A DNA stretch of 64,000 bases, taken from positions 8,951-72,950 of the forward strand of contig DATKSG010000014.1 in the NCBI GenBank assembly GCA_035531775.1, given 5' to 3'. Under the pieces are notes generated by a model. It had not been told where the DNA came from. It saw only the letters and a list, made by a program, of their open reading frames with translations, and made no database searches. Every line of letters starts with the position of its first letter. Positions within the stretch are counted from its first letter, which is position 1. Source of the stretch: DATKSG01 sp035531775. GTDB lineage: Bacteria; Actinomycetota; Acidimicrobiia; Acidimicrobiales; UBA8190. This document shows positions 33,636 to 42,024 of the stretch, piece by piece. The position numbers were made by a program, and so were the translations under genes.

Positions 33636-34823
33636 ATGCTCCGGTACCTCACGGCGGGTGAGTCGCACGGCAAGGCCCTCGTCGTGATCGTGGAGGGCCT
33701 GCCGGCCGGCCTGCCGGTCACCGTGGCCGACATTGCCGGGGAGCTGGGACGACGCCGGCTGGGGTTCGGCCGCGGCCCCCGGATGCGCTTCGAGGCCGAC
33801 GAAGTCGAGCTGCTCGGTGGGATTCGCCACGGCCGCACCCTGGGCTCGCCGGTGGCCATCGAGATCGCCAACAGCGAGTGGCCGAAATGGGAGCAGGAGA
33901 TGTCGCCCCACCCCGGTGCTCCGGCCAAGGTCTTGACCCAGCCCCGCCCCGGGCATGCCGACCTGGCCGGAATGCAGAAGTACGGCTTCGACGATGCCCG
34001 CGACGTCCTCGAGCGCGCCTCGGCTCGTGAGACGGCGGCTCGCGTGGCGGCCGGGTGTCTGGCCAAGTCGCTGCTGGCCCATCTCGGCGTGGCCCTGGTC
34101 AGCCACGTGGTGGCCCTCGGCGGGGAGGAGGCGTCGGCCCTGGCGCGCCCTTCGCCTGGGGACCTCGAACGGGTGGACCAGTCGCCGGTGCGCTGCTTCG
34201 ACTCAGAAGCCGAGGGCCGAATGGTGAGCGCGGTCAAGGCGGCGGCCAAGGATGGGGACTCGCTCGGGGGCGTGGTCGAGGTCCTGGCCTACGGGGTGCC
34301 GGTGGGCCTCGGCAGCCATGTGCACTGGGACCGCCGCCTCGACGGCCTATTGGCTCAAGCCCTCATGAGCATCCAGGCCATCAAGTACGTGGAGATCGGT
34401 GAAGGCGCGAGCGTGTCGGCTCGCCGCGGATCTGAAGCCCACGACGCCATCACCTGGGACGGCAACACCGCCGACTACCGGCGCCAGACCACACGTGCCG
34501 GTGGGATCGAAGGCGGCATGTCGACCGGCGGGCTGGTGGTGGCCAGGGTGGGCATGAAGCCGCTGGCCACCTTGAACCGTCCCGTGCTCGGCACCGTCGA
34601 CGTGGTGACCAAGGAGGAGACGGTTTCGTTCAAAGAGCGCACCGACGTCACCGCCGTACCGGCCATGGGCGTGGTGGCCGAGACCATGACGGCGCTGGTG
34701 CTGGCCGACGAGGCGCTGCGGAAGTTCGGCGGTGATTCGCTGGCCGAAGTGGTGCGCAACCACCGCGGCTATGTCCAGGCCATGGGGGCCACGCCGTCGG
34801 CCGCGCTCGGCCACGGTGGCTGA
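33636..34823 (+). CDS. aroC: Chorismate synthase
   Basis: Final shikimate pathway enzyme; converts EPSP to chorismate with reduced FMN. The 395-residue protein has the signature blocks YLTAGESHGKALVVIVEG, the basic loop FGRGPRMRFEADEVELLGG, GHADLAGMQKYGFDDARD, ARETAARVAAGC and GGIEGGMSTG. The conserved His residues in GESHG and PGHADL are present. It overlaps aroK by 8 bases. Product order aroC-aroK-aroB-aroQ is common in actinobacteria. Confidence 0.98.
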   Translation: MLRYLTAGESHGKALVVIVEGLPAGLPVTVADIAGELGRRRLGFGRGPRMRFEADEVELLGGIRHGRTLGSPVAIEIANSEWPKWEQEMSPHPGAPAKVLTQPRPGHADLAGMQKYGFDDARDVLERASARETAARVAAGCLAKSLLAHLGVALVSHVVALGGEEASALARPSPGDLERVDQSPVRCFDSEAEGRMVSAVKAAAKDGDSLGGVVEVLAYGVPVGLGSHVHWDRRLDGLLAQALMSIQAIKYVEIGEGASVSARRGSEAHDAITWDGNTADYRRQTTRAGGIEGGMSTGGLVVARVGMKPLATLNRPVLGTVDVVTKEETVSFKERTDVTAVPAMGVVAETMTALVLADEALRKFGGDSLAEVVRNHRGYVQAMGATPSAALGHGG

Positions 34824-35346
34824 GCGCCTGCTTCTCGTCGGCATGATGGGCGCCGGCAAGTCCACCGTGGGACCGTTGGTGGCCGATCGCCTGCAGGTCC
34901 GGTTCGTCGACTTGGACGACGAGATCGAACGATCGCTCGGGTGCAGCATTGCCGACGTGTTCGCCGAGCACGGCGAACCGTGGTTCCGCCGACACGAAGC
35001 GGCCGCGCTGACCGAAGTGCTGGGCGGCGACGGCGACGCCGTGGTGTCGTTGGGCGGCGGCGCCGTGGTAGCTGACGGGAACCGCTCCGCGCTGGTCACA
35101 GGGGGGTTCGTGGTGTGGCTGCGGGCCCGGGTCGAGGTCCTGGCGGCCCGGGTCGGCACCGGAGTGCAGCGGCCCCTTCTGGGCGTGGGCGACCCTCAAC
35201 GCCGGCTGGAGGCGCTGTACGAGGAGCGTGGACCGCTCTACGAAGAGGTGGCCGATGCCGTGGTGGACGTGGATGGCCTCGACCCCTCCGAGGTGGCCGA
35301 CCTGGTGGTGGCGGCCTGGCGCAGAGCCGCCGGCGGGTCGAGGTGA
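34816..35346 (+). CDS. aroK: Shikimate kinase
   Basis: Phosphorylates shikimate with ATP. The 176-residue protein has Walker A GMMGAGKST (residues 9-17), the shikimate-binding DLDDEIERSLG, FRRHEAAAL and VSLGGGAV, and the lid Arg region TGVQRPLLG. GTG 34816 overlaps the end of aroC by 8 bases and gives the family N-terminus MAERLLLVGMMG. The frame is open upstream, but only as a shadow of aroC. The stop overlaps the aroB start in GTGA. Confidence 0.96.
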   Translation: MAERLLLVGMMGAGKSTVGPLVADRLQVRFVDLDDEIERSLGCSIADVFAEHGEPWFRRHEAAALTEVLGGDGDAVVSLGGGAVVADGNRSALVTGGFVVWLRARVEVLAARVGTGVQRPLLGVGDPQRRLEALYEERGPLYEEVADAVVDVDGLDPSEVADLVVAAWRRAAGGSR

Positions 35347-36380
35347 TCTCCGTCGGGGTCGACCTCGGCCACCGGTCCTACGAGGTCCTCGTGGGCGCCG
35401 GGGCCCGACACGCCCTGGCCGACGTGGTGCCGGCGTCGGCCCGCCTGGCTGCCGTGGTCACCCAGCCCGGAATCGACGTGGGCATCGACCCCGGCATCGA
35501 GGCCGAGCGCTTCTTGATCGGGCCCGGCGAGGCGGCCAAGTCGCTGTCCACCGTGGAGGAGCTGTGCCGGGGCTTCGCCCGGGCCGGGTTATCGCGCCGA
35601 GACGTGGTGGTGGCCGTGGGCGGTGGGGTGGTGACCGACGTGGCCGGCTTTGCCGCCGCCACGTACTTGCGGGGCATCGCCTACGTCAACGTGGCCACCA
35701 CCTTGTTGGCTCAGGTCGATGCGGCCATCGGGGGCAAGACCGGCGTGAACCTGCCCGAGGGCAAGAACCTGGTGGGCGCCTTCTGGCAGCCGGCCGCCGT
35801 GTTGTGCGATACGGATGTGCTCTCCACCCTGCCCCGGCGCGAGTGGGCGTCGGGAAGAGGGGAGATGGCCAAGTACGCCTTCATCGGCGGATCGCCGCCT
35901 GGAGCCGGCTTCCTCGAGCTCCCACTCGAGGAGCAGGTGGCTCGGTGCGTGGGCATCAAAGCAGAAGTGGTGTCGGGCGACGAGCGCGAGGGGGGCCGCC
36001 GGATGCTGCTCAATTACGGCCACACCCTGGCTCACGCGCTGGAGGCCGTGGGGTACGGGCCCGAGGGGGGGGTGGACCTGCGCCATGGTGAGGCGGTGGC
36101 GGTCGGGCTCGTCTTCGCCGCCGAGCTGGCCCGACACCTCGGGCGCATCGAAGACGACCGGGTGGCCCTGCACCGCCAGGTGGTGGGCCAGTTCGACCTT
36201 CCCTCCGACATCCCCAACGGCGTATCGGCCCGGGCGCTGGTGGCTTTCATGGGACGCGACAAGAAGGCCGATCACGACCTGACTTTCGTCCTCGACGGCC
36301 CCGGCGGCGTCGAGCCGGTCGGGGGCGTGGGGGCCGAGGACGTCCTCGCTACCCTGTCGTCCATGGGATGTACCCGGTGA
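35343..36380 (+). CDS. aroB: 3-dehydroquinate synthase
   Basis: NAD- and zinc-dependent cyclisation of DAHP to 3-dehydroquinate. The 345-residue protein has GPGEAAKSL, the NAD loop GGGVVTDVAGFAAATYLRG, the TLLAQVDAAIGGKTGVN block, and zinc ligands in KAEVVSGDE, NYGHTLAHALE and LRHGEAVAVG. The length is typical. GTG 35343 is fixed by the GTGA overlap with aroK. Confidence 0.97.
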   Translation: MISVGVDLGHRSYEVLVGAGARHALADVVPASARLAAVVTQPGIDVGIDPGIEAERFLIGPGEAAKSLSTVEELCRGFARAGLSRRDVVVAVGGGVVTDVAGFAAATYLRGIAYVNVATTLLAQVDAAIGGKTGVNLPEGKNLVGAFWQPAAVLCDTDVLSTLPRREWASGRGEMAKYAFIGGSPPGAGFLELPLEEQVARCVGIKAEVVSGDEREGGRRMLLNYGHTLAHALEAVGYGPEGGVDLRHGEAVAVGLVFAAELARHLGRIEDDRVALHRQVVGQFDLPSDIPNGVSARALVAFMGRDKKADHDLTFVLDGPGGVEPVGGVGAEDVLATLSSMGCTR

Positions 36381-36835
36381 GCGCGTCGAAGCCGTTGGTC
36401 GTGCTGTTGTCGGGCCCGAACCTGAGCCTGCTCGGCCAGCGCCAGCCCGAGATCTATGGCCCCGAGATCCTGGCCGAGCATGTGGTCGCCGCCACCGAGG
36501 AGGCCCACGCCCTGGGCCTGGCCATGGAGCACCATCAGAGCGAGCATGAAGGCGAACTGGTGGAGCAGGTCCATCGGGCCAGGGGCCGTGCCGCCGCCCT
36601 GGTGGTGAACGCCGGGGCCCTGACCCACTACTCCTGGGCCCTGCATGACGCCCTGGCCTCGTTCGACGGCGTGGTGGTGGAGCTCCACCTGTCCAACCCG
36701 GCTGGCCGCGAGCCGTTCCGCCACACGTCGGTGGTGGCGCCGGTGGCCGACGGGACAATCGCCGGCTTCGGTGGCCTCGGCTACCGCTTGGCCATGGTGG
36801 CCGTGGCTCGTCGCTTGGGCACCGGCTCGAGGTGA
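36377..36835 (+). CDS. aroQ: 3-dehydroquinate dehydratase, type II
   Basis: Dodecameric enzyme that dehydrates 3-dehydroquinate. The 152-residue protein has GPNLSLLGQRQPEIYG, with catalytic Arg and Tyr, then VVNAGALTHYSWALHDAL and the catalytic His in VELHLSNPAGREPFRHTS. Two usually invariant positions differ: Asn to Ser in GPNLNLLG, and QSNHEGEL reads QSEHEGEL. Activity is still likely. GTG 36377 gives a GTGA overlap with aroB; ATG 36368 would add three residues. The 3' end overlaps pepP by GTGA. Confidence 0.93.
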   Translation: MSASKPLVVLLSGPNLSLLGQRQPEIYGPEILAEHVVAATEEAHALGLAMEHHQSEHEGELVEQVHRARGRAAALVVNAGALTHYSWALHDALASFDGVVVELHLSNPAGREPFRHTSVVAPVADGTIAGFGGLGYRLAMVAVARRLGTGSR

Positions 36836-37959
36836 CGGGCCCGGGGCCCGCTCCCACCGGTGCCGTCGCGGTCGGCGGGCGTCTCGAACGCCTGAGGGCC
36901 CTGCTATCGGAAGCCGGTGTCGACGCCTTGCTCGTCTCGGAGCTGGCCAACATCCGGTACCTGACCGGCTTCACCGGGTCAGCCGGGCTGGTACTGGTAG
37001 CCCCCGACGAAGCGTTTCTGGCCACCGACGGCCGCTACCGCACCCAGGGCGCCGAGCAGGTGCAGGCGGCCGGGGCCGGGCGCGCTGTGGAAGTAGTGGT
37101 GGGCGGGCTCGCCGCCCAGCGTGACGCCCTGGTCGGGGCGCTAGGACGCAGCGCCGTGCGCCGCCTCGGCCTCGAGGCCCACGCCATCACGTGGGCCGAG
37201 CAACGACGCTGGTCCGAAGCCGCCAGGGCAGTGATGGTGGTGCCCACCACGGGTTTGGTGGAGGGCTTACGACAGGTGAAGGACGCCGCCGAGCTCGAGC
37301 GCATGGCCTATGCCGCCGCGCTGGCCGACGCCGCATTGGCCGAGACCCTCGCCATGCTGGGCACCGGGCCGACTGAGGCCGAGGTGGCCCTGGCCCTCGA
37401 TTCGGCCATGCGCCGGCTTGGGGCCGAGGACCGGGCCTTCTCCACCATCGTGGCGTCGGGTCCCAACGCGGCGAAACCCCACGCCCGCCCCGGCGGCCGG
37501 CGCATCACGGGCGGGGACCCGGTGGTGGTCGACTTTGGCGCCGTCTACGACGGGTACCGCTCGGATATGACCCGCACCTTCGTGGTGGGGGGCGACCCCG
37601 GGCCCGACCTGGCCCGCATGTGGGAGGTGGTGGCCGGGGCCCAGCAGGCCGGGGTGGGCGCCGTGCGGGCCGGGGTGGCGACGGGCGAGGTGGACCGGGT
37701 CTGCCGGGAATGGATCACCGCAGCGGGTCTGGGCGACGCCTTCGAACACGGAACCGGCCACGGCGTGGGACTCGACATCCACGAGGCCCCGTCGGTCGGC
37801 CCGGGGGCCACTGCTATCCTCGCCAACGGCATCGTCGTCACCGTCGAGCCGGGTGTGTACGTGCCCGGAGTCGGGGGGGTCCGCATCGAGGACACCGTGG
37901 TGGTGACCGAGCACGGATGCCGGGTGCTCACCAACTTTCCGAAGGACTTCGTCGCCTGA
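36832..37959 (+). CDS. pepP: Xaa-Pro aminopeptidase (M24B family)
   Basis: Cytosolic dimetal aminopeptidase removing residues before proline. The 375-residue protein has a creatinase-like N-terminal domain (VDALLVSELANIRYLTGFTG). The pita-bread catalytic domain has ligands in VVDFGAVYDGYRSDMTRTF (two Asp), HGTGHGVGLDIHE (His), VTVEPGVYV (Glu) and GGVRIEDTVVVT (Glu). It sits directly before efp, a very common arrangement that may relate to proline-rich translation. The efp ATG shares the last base of its stop. Confidence 0.95.
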   Translation: MTGPGPAPTGAVAVGGRLERLRALLSEAGVDALLVSELANIRYLTGFTGSAGLVLVAPDEAFLATDGRYRTQGAEQVQAAGAGRAVEVVVGGLAAQRDALVGALGRSAVRRLGLEAHAITWAEQRRWSEAARAVMVVPTTGLVEGLRQVKDAAELERMAYAAALADAALAETLAMLGTGPTEAEVALALDSAMRRLGAEDRAFSTIVASGPNAAKPHARPGGRRITGGDPVVVDFGAVYDGYRSDMTRTFVVGGDPGPDLARMWEVVAGAQQAGVGAVRAGVATGEVDRVCREWITAAGLGDAFEHGTGHGVGLDIHEAPSVGPGATAILANGIVVTVEPGVYVPGVGGVRIEDTVVVTEHGCRVLTNFPKDFVA

Positions 37960-38519
37960 TGGCCGTCACCACCAACGATCTGCGCAACGGGATGACCCTC
38001 GACCTTCCCGAGGGGTTGTTCGGGGTGGTCGAGTTCCAGCACGTGAAGCCGGGCAAGGGCGGGGCCTTCGTCCGCACCAAGCTCAAGAACGTGCGCACCG
38101 GGGCCGTGATCGAGCGCACCTTCCGGGCCGACGAGCGCGTCGAGCAGGCCATCGTCGACAAGCGCGAGATGCAGTACCTCTACCGCGACGGCGCCGATTA
38201 CGTGTTCATGGACACGTCGTCCTACGACCAGATCCATGTGAGTCCCGACACCCTCGGCGACGCCGCCAACTTCGTCAAAGAGGGCGACAACGCCGTGCTC
38301 CAGCTGTACGGCACGGAGATCGTGGGGGTGGACCTGCCGGCCTCGGTGGAGCTCACCGTGGCCGAGACCGAGCCCGGGATCCAAGGCGACCGGGTGTCGG
38401 GGGCCCGGAAGCCGGCCACCCTCGAAACCGGCCTGGTCGTGCAGGTGCCGCTCTTCGTGAACCCCGGGGACCGCTTGAAGGTCGACACCCGCACGTCCGA
38501 GTACATCACCCGGGCCTGA
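37959..38519 (+). CDS. efp: Translation elongation factor P
   Basis: Relieves ribosome stalling at polyproline. The 186-residue protein has three beta-barrel domains: KOW-like at the N-terminus, then two OB domains ending LFVNPGDRLKVDTRTSEY. The tip loop reads KPGKGGAFVR with the Lys that is modified in E. coli. No EpmA/EpmB lies nearby, so it may act unmodified, as in other actinobacteria. Several proteins in this window contain proline runs that would need it. Confidence 0.98.
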   Translation: MAVTTNDLRNGMTLDLPEGLFGVVEFQHVKPGKGGAFVRTKLKNVRTGAVIERTFRADERVEQAIVDKREMQYLYRDGADYVFMDTSSYDQIHVSPDTLGDAANFVKEGDNAVLQLYGTEIVGVDLPASVELTVAETEPGIQGDRVSGARKPATLETGLVVQVPLFVNPGDRLKVDTRTSEYITRA

Positions 38520-38541
38520 CGGCCACCGGCGGGGGACGACG

Positions 38542-38967
38542 GTGCCACCGGCCACCAGGCCTGACCCGGCCGCACCGGTCGGGCCCCGCCACCAGGCCCG
38601 AGAGCGGGCACTCAGCCTGCTCTACGAGGCCGAGATCAAGCATGTGACCACGGCCGAGGTGGTAGACGCCCTGGCCGCCACCCCCGACGCCTTCGCTCTG
38701 GCTCTGGTCCAGGGCGTGGCCGCCCACCTGGCCCGTATCGACCAGCTGCTGGCCGGAGCCGCCGTGGGCTGGGACGTGGCCCGCATGCCGGCCGTGGACC
38801 GCGCCGTGCTGCGCCTGGCCGTCTACGAGTTGCTGGAAGGACCGGCCGTACCGGTGGCCGTTGTCATCGACGAGGCGGTGGAGTTGGTGAAGCAGTACTC
38901 GACCGAGGAGTCGGGGCGGTTCGTGAACGGGGTGTTGTCGACCATCGCCGCCCAACTGCGAGCCTGA
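38542..38967 (+). CDS. nusB: Transcription antitermination factor NusB
   Basis: Helical RNA-binding protein that, with NusE, NusA and NusG, promotes rRNA antitermination. The 141-residue protein has RHQARERALSLLYEAEI, VAAHLARIDQLL, RMPAVDRAVLRLAVYELL and VVIDEAVELVKQYSTEESGRF followed by VNGVL. These cover the whole fold. A Pro-rich N-terminus of about 15 residues is extra. GTG 38542 follows efp after 22 bases without an obvious ribosome binding site. Confidence 0.95.
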   Translation: MPPATRPDPAAPVGPRHQARERALSLLYEAEIKHVTTAEVVDALAATPDAFALALVQGVAAHLARIDQLLAGAAVGWDVARMPAVDRAVLRLAVYELLEGPAVPVAVVIDEAVELVKQYSTEESGRFVNGVLSTIAAQLRA

Positions 38968-38997
38968 CAGCGCCCGGCCACGGCGCCCGGCTCCTGG

Positions 38998-39108
38998 TAG
39001 CATCGACCTGACCGTGAAGCGGGTCCTGAGAGACCCGTACGGACGACGAGGAGTCTGGTGGCCGAGCGCGAACGCAGACTGACCCCACCGCGAGGTGGGG
39101 TCTTCGTT
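38998..39108 (+). promoter_or_regulatory. pyr operon promoter and PyrR-type RNA leader
   Basis: TAGCAT (38998-39003) is a likely -10 and would start RNA near 39010. GGTCCTGAGAGACC (39022-39035) fits the PyrR-binding consensus ARUCCNGNGAGGYU and lies at the tip of a 7-pair hairpin (39019-39038). A second, very stable hairpin follows: arms GACCCCACC (39081-39089) and GGTGGGGTC (39094-39102) around a GCGA tetraloop, then TTCGTT. AGACCC (39031-39036) in the first hairpin can alternatively pair with GGGTCT (39098-39103) in the second. Both transcription attenuation and masking of the GAGGAG ribosome site (39047-39052) are possible. Confidence 0.6.
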
Positions 39109-39627
39109 CCCCGGGTGCAGGTCCTCTCGGCCGAGGACGTCCACCGGGCTCTCATCCGTATCGCCCACGAGATCGTCGAGCGCAACCACGGCCTCGAGGA
39201 TGTGGTCATCGTCGGCTTGCAGACCGGCGGTGTCCCCCTGGCCCATCGCATCGGGCACGTCCTCGAAGAAGTGGAGAGCACCTCGGTGGCGGTGGGGATG
39301 CTCGACGTCGCTTTCTACCGCGACGACATCGGCATCCGCCCGGTGTTGCCCGAGGCCGTCACCGACATCCCCGGCGACCTGGCCGGCCAGCTGGTCGTGC
39401 TGGTCGACGACGTGCTGTTCACCGGCCGCACCGTGCGCGCCGCCCTGAATGCCCTGGCCGACTATGGAAGGGCGCGGGCTGTGCAGCTGGCCGTCATGGT
39501 CGACCGTGGACATCGCGAGTTGCCCATCCGGCCCGACTACGTGGGGAAGAACATTCCCACCCGCATCGACGAGCAGGTCGATGTGAGCCTTGACGGGGTC
39601 GTGCTCGGGGACGTCGTCCCCCGGTGA
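39058..39627 (+). CDS. pyrR: PyrR regulator / uracil phosphoribosyltransferase
   Basis: Bifunctional protein that binds pyr leader RNA when UMP is high and has uracil phosphoribosyltransferase activity. The family core starts at VQVLSAEDVHRALIRIAHEI. It has the RNA/nucleotide-binding region VIVGLQTGGVPLAHRI and the PRPP loop VVLVDDVLFTGRTVRAAL. From GTG 39058 (GAGGAG upstream) the protein has 189 residues, including about 18 extra N-terminal residues encoded by the second leader hairpin. GTG 39115 would begin at the conserved core. If that is the true start, the hairpin is untranslated leader. Confidence 0.95.
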   Translation: MAERERRLTPPRGGVFVPRVQVLSAEDVHRALIRIAHEIVERNHGLEDVVIVGLQTGGVPLAHRIGHVLEEVESTSVAVGMLDVAFYRDDIGIRPVLPEAVTDIPGDLAGQLVVLVDDVLFTGRTVRAALNALADYGRARAVQLAVMVDRGHRELPIRPDYVGKNIPTRIDEQVDVSLDGVVLGDVVPR

Positions 39628-39643
39628 CCGGGAGCCAGTTGCA

Positions 39644-40693
39644 GTGACCGGAGCCCCGGCCGGCGGCAGTCGGCATCTGCTGTCGGTGGCCGATCTCGGC
39701 GCCGAGGGCATCGAAGAGGTCATGCGCGTGGCCGATGCCTTCGTCGAGGTGGGCCGTCGCCCCATCCCCAAGGTCCCGGCCCTGCGTGGCCGCACCGTGG
39801 TGACGATGTTCGCCGAGGAGTCGACCCGCACACGCCTCTCCTTCGAGACCGCCGCCCGGCGCCTGTCGGCCGACGTGGTGAGCTTCCAGGTGGCTTCCTC
39901 GTCGGTTAAGAAGGGCGAGTCCCTGCGCGACACAGCCGAGACGGTGGCGGCCATGGGAGCCGACGCCTTCGTCGTGCGGCATCCGAGCGCCGGCGCCCCG
40001 GCCCAGGTGGCCCGGTGGGTGGACGCCGCCGTGGTGAACGCCGGCGACGGCTGGCACGAACACCCCACGCAGGCCCTGCTCGACTGCTACACCATCCGCC
40101 AGGTGCTGGCCGAGCGGGCCGGCGGCGCACCGAGCATCGACTGTTTCAGGGGGCTCCGCGTGGCCATCGTGGGCGACGTCCGCCACAGCCGGGTGGCCCG
40201 GTCGGGAGTTTTGGCGCTCGCAGCCCTGGGCGCCTCGGTCACGCTGGTGGCGCCCGGCACCCTGGTGCCGAGTTCGCTCGAGGGCTGGCCCATCGCCGGC
40301 GTGGCCCACGACCTCGACGGCGTGCTCGATTCGATCGACGTGTGCTACCTGCTTCGCCTCCAGCTCGAGCGAGGTGCGGGAGCCTTCGTGCCGTCGCTGC
40401 GGGAGTACACCGCCGCTTACGGGCTCACCGCCCGCCGGGCCGCCCGACTGGCCGAGGGGGCCCTGGTCATGCATCCCGGGCCCATGAACCGCGGTGTCGA
40501 GATCGCCGACGAAGTGGCCGACTGGCCCCGTTCGGTGGTGTTGCGCCAGGTGGCCAACGGCATCGCCGTGCGCATGGCGGTGCTTTTTCTCCTTCTCGGC
40601 CATGGTGCAGGCTCCGACCCCGCCGCCCTGATGGCCGATGCCGCGGCCGAGTCCGCCGACGCCGTCGATGAGCGCCCTGGGGACCGTCGGTGA
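39644..40693 (+). CDS. pyrB: Aspartate carbamoyltransferase catalytic subunit
   Basis: Joins carbamoyl phosphate and aspartate in the second step of UMP synthesis. The 349-residue protein has the carbamoyl phosphate loop FAEESTRTRLSFE, the KKGES loop, HPTQALLD and the C-terminal HPGPMNRGVEI. GGGAG at 39630-39634 supports GTG 39644. No pyrI regulatory subunit is present, as expected for an ATCase working with PyrC or as a simple trimer. The stop overlaps pyrC in GTGA. Confidence 0.97.
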   Translation: MTGAPAGGSRHLLSVADLGAEGIEEVMRVADAFVEVGRRPIPKVPALRGRTVVTMFAEESTRTRLSFETAARRLSADVVSFQVASSSVKKGESLRDTAETVAAMGADAFVVRHPSAGAPAQVARWVDAAVVNAGDGWHEHPTQALLDCYTIRQVLAERAGGAPSIDCFRGLRVAIVGDVRHSRVARSGVLALAALGASVTLVAPGTLVPSSLEGWPIAGVAHDLDGVLDSIDVCYLLRLQLERGAGAFVPSLREYTAAYGLTARRAARLAEGALVMHPGPMNRGVEIADEVADWPRSVVLRQVANGIAVRMAVLFLLLGHGAGSDPAALMADAAAESADAVDERPGDRR

Positions 40694-42024
40694 GCGCCCT
40701 CGCCATCATGGGTGGCACCGTGGTGGACGAGTCGGGGGAGCGTCCGGGCCACGTCCTGATCGAGGACGGCGTGGTGGTGGCCGCCGGGCCGGGCCTCGAG
40801 GTGCCGGCCGGCTGGCGGGTCCTCGATGCCGGCGGTTGCATGGTGTCCCCGGGGCTCGTGGACCTGCACACGCACCTGCGCCAACCCGGAGCCGAGGAGG
40901 CCGAGACCGTCGAGTCCGGTTCGCGAGCGGCGGCCGCCGGTGGCTTCACGGCCGTGGTGGCCATGCCCAATACCGACCCGCCCATCGACAGCGCCGCCGT
41001 GGCCCGCCAGGTGCTGGGTCTGGGGGAGGGGGCGCTGTGCCGGGTGGCGGTGGCCGGGGCCATCACCGTGGGGCGCGCCGGCGAGCGCTTGGCACCAATG
41101 GGGGAGATGGCCGCCCTGGGGGTGCGGCTCTTCACCGACGACGGAACCGGCGTGCAGGATGCCGCCGTCATGCGCCGGGCACTCGAGTACGCAGCCGGCC
41201 TGGGCCTCATCCTGGGGCAGCACTGCGAAGTCGAGGCCCTGGCCGCCGGAGGCGCCATGCACGAGGGCGCCTGGTCGAGCCGCCTCGGCGTTCCCGGGAT
41301 CCCGGCCGAGGCCGAGGAGACGATGGTGGCGCGCGATATCGCCCTGGCCCGTCTGACCGGCGGACGGGTCCACTTCCTCCACCTCTCCACGGCCCGCTCG
41401 CTGGCACTGGTGGCGGCGGCCAAAGCCGAGGGGCTGGCCGTTACGGCCGAGGTGACACCGCACCATCTGTCGCTCACCGACGGCGAGCTGTTCGGGTACG
41501 ACACCTTGTTCAAGGTCAACCCGCCGCTGCGTCCAGCCACCGACGTGGCCGCCCTGCGCCGCGCTTGCGCTGAAGGAGTGGTGGACGCCGTGGCCACCGA
41601 CCACGCCCCTCATCCGCCCGAGGCCAAGGACGCACCGCTCGACGTGGCTCCCCCCGGGATGCTCGGGCTCGAGACGGCCTTGTCCGTCACCTTGTCCGCC
41701 CTCGGCCCCGGAGCCGAGAGCGACGGAGTGGCGGTGCCCGCCGGGATGGTGCTGCGCGACGTCCTGGGCCTGCTGTCGTGGCGCCCGGCGCGCCTGGTGG
41801 GCTTGGACCCCGGCGCCGGGGGCGACCAAGGCGGCCCGGTGGAAGCAGGGTCGGCGGCCAACTTGTGCGTGTTCGACCCGGCCGCCACCTGGGAGGTGGA
41901 GGCGATGCGCTCGGCCAGTCGCAGCCGCAATACCCCGTGGGCCGGCCGGCGCCTCACCGGCCGGGTCCGCCACACCGTGTGCCGGGGGGAGGCCGTGGTG
42001 GTGGACGGCGAGGCACAGCGATGA
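40690..42024 (+). CDS. pyrC: Dihydroorotase
   Basis: Zinc amidohydrolase that closes carbamoyl aspartate to dihydroorotate. The 444-residue protein has the metal ligands in LVDLHTHLRQPG, the His regions in VTAEVTPHHLSL and VHFLHLSTARS, and the catalytic Asp in VATDHAPHPPEAK. The multifunctional type I class is indicated. In some bacteria this type forms a complex with PyrB, and here the genes overlap. The carA ATG overlaps its stop. Confidence 0.96.
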   Translation: MSALAIMGGTVVDESGERPGHVLIEDGVVVAAGPGLEVPAGWRVLDAGGCMVSPGLVDLHTHLRQPGAEEAETVESGSRAAAAGGFTAVVAMPNTDPPIDSAAVARQVLGLGEGALCRVAVAGAITVGRAGERLAPMGEMAALGVRLFTDDGTGVQDAAVMRRALEYAAGLGLILGQHCEVEALAAGGAMHEGAWSSRLGVPGIPAEAEETMVARDIALARLTGGRVHFLHLSTARSLALVAAAKAEGLAVTAEVTPHHLSLTDGELFGYDTLFKVNPPLRPATDVAALRRACAEGVVDAVATDHAPHPPEAKDAPLDVAPPGMLGLETALSVTLSALGPGAESDGVAVPAGMVLRDVLGLLSWRPARLVGLDPGAGGDQGGPVEAGSAANLCVFDPAATWEVEAMRSASRSRNTPWAGRRLTGRVRHTVCRGEAVVVDGEAQR

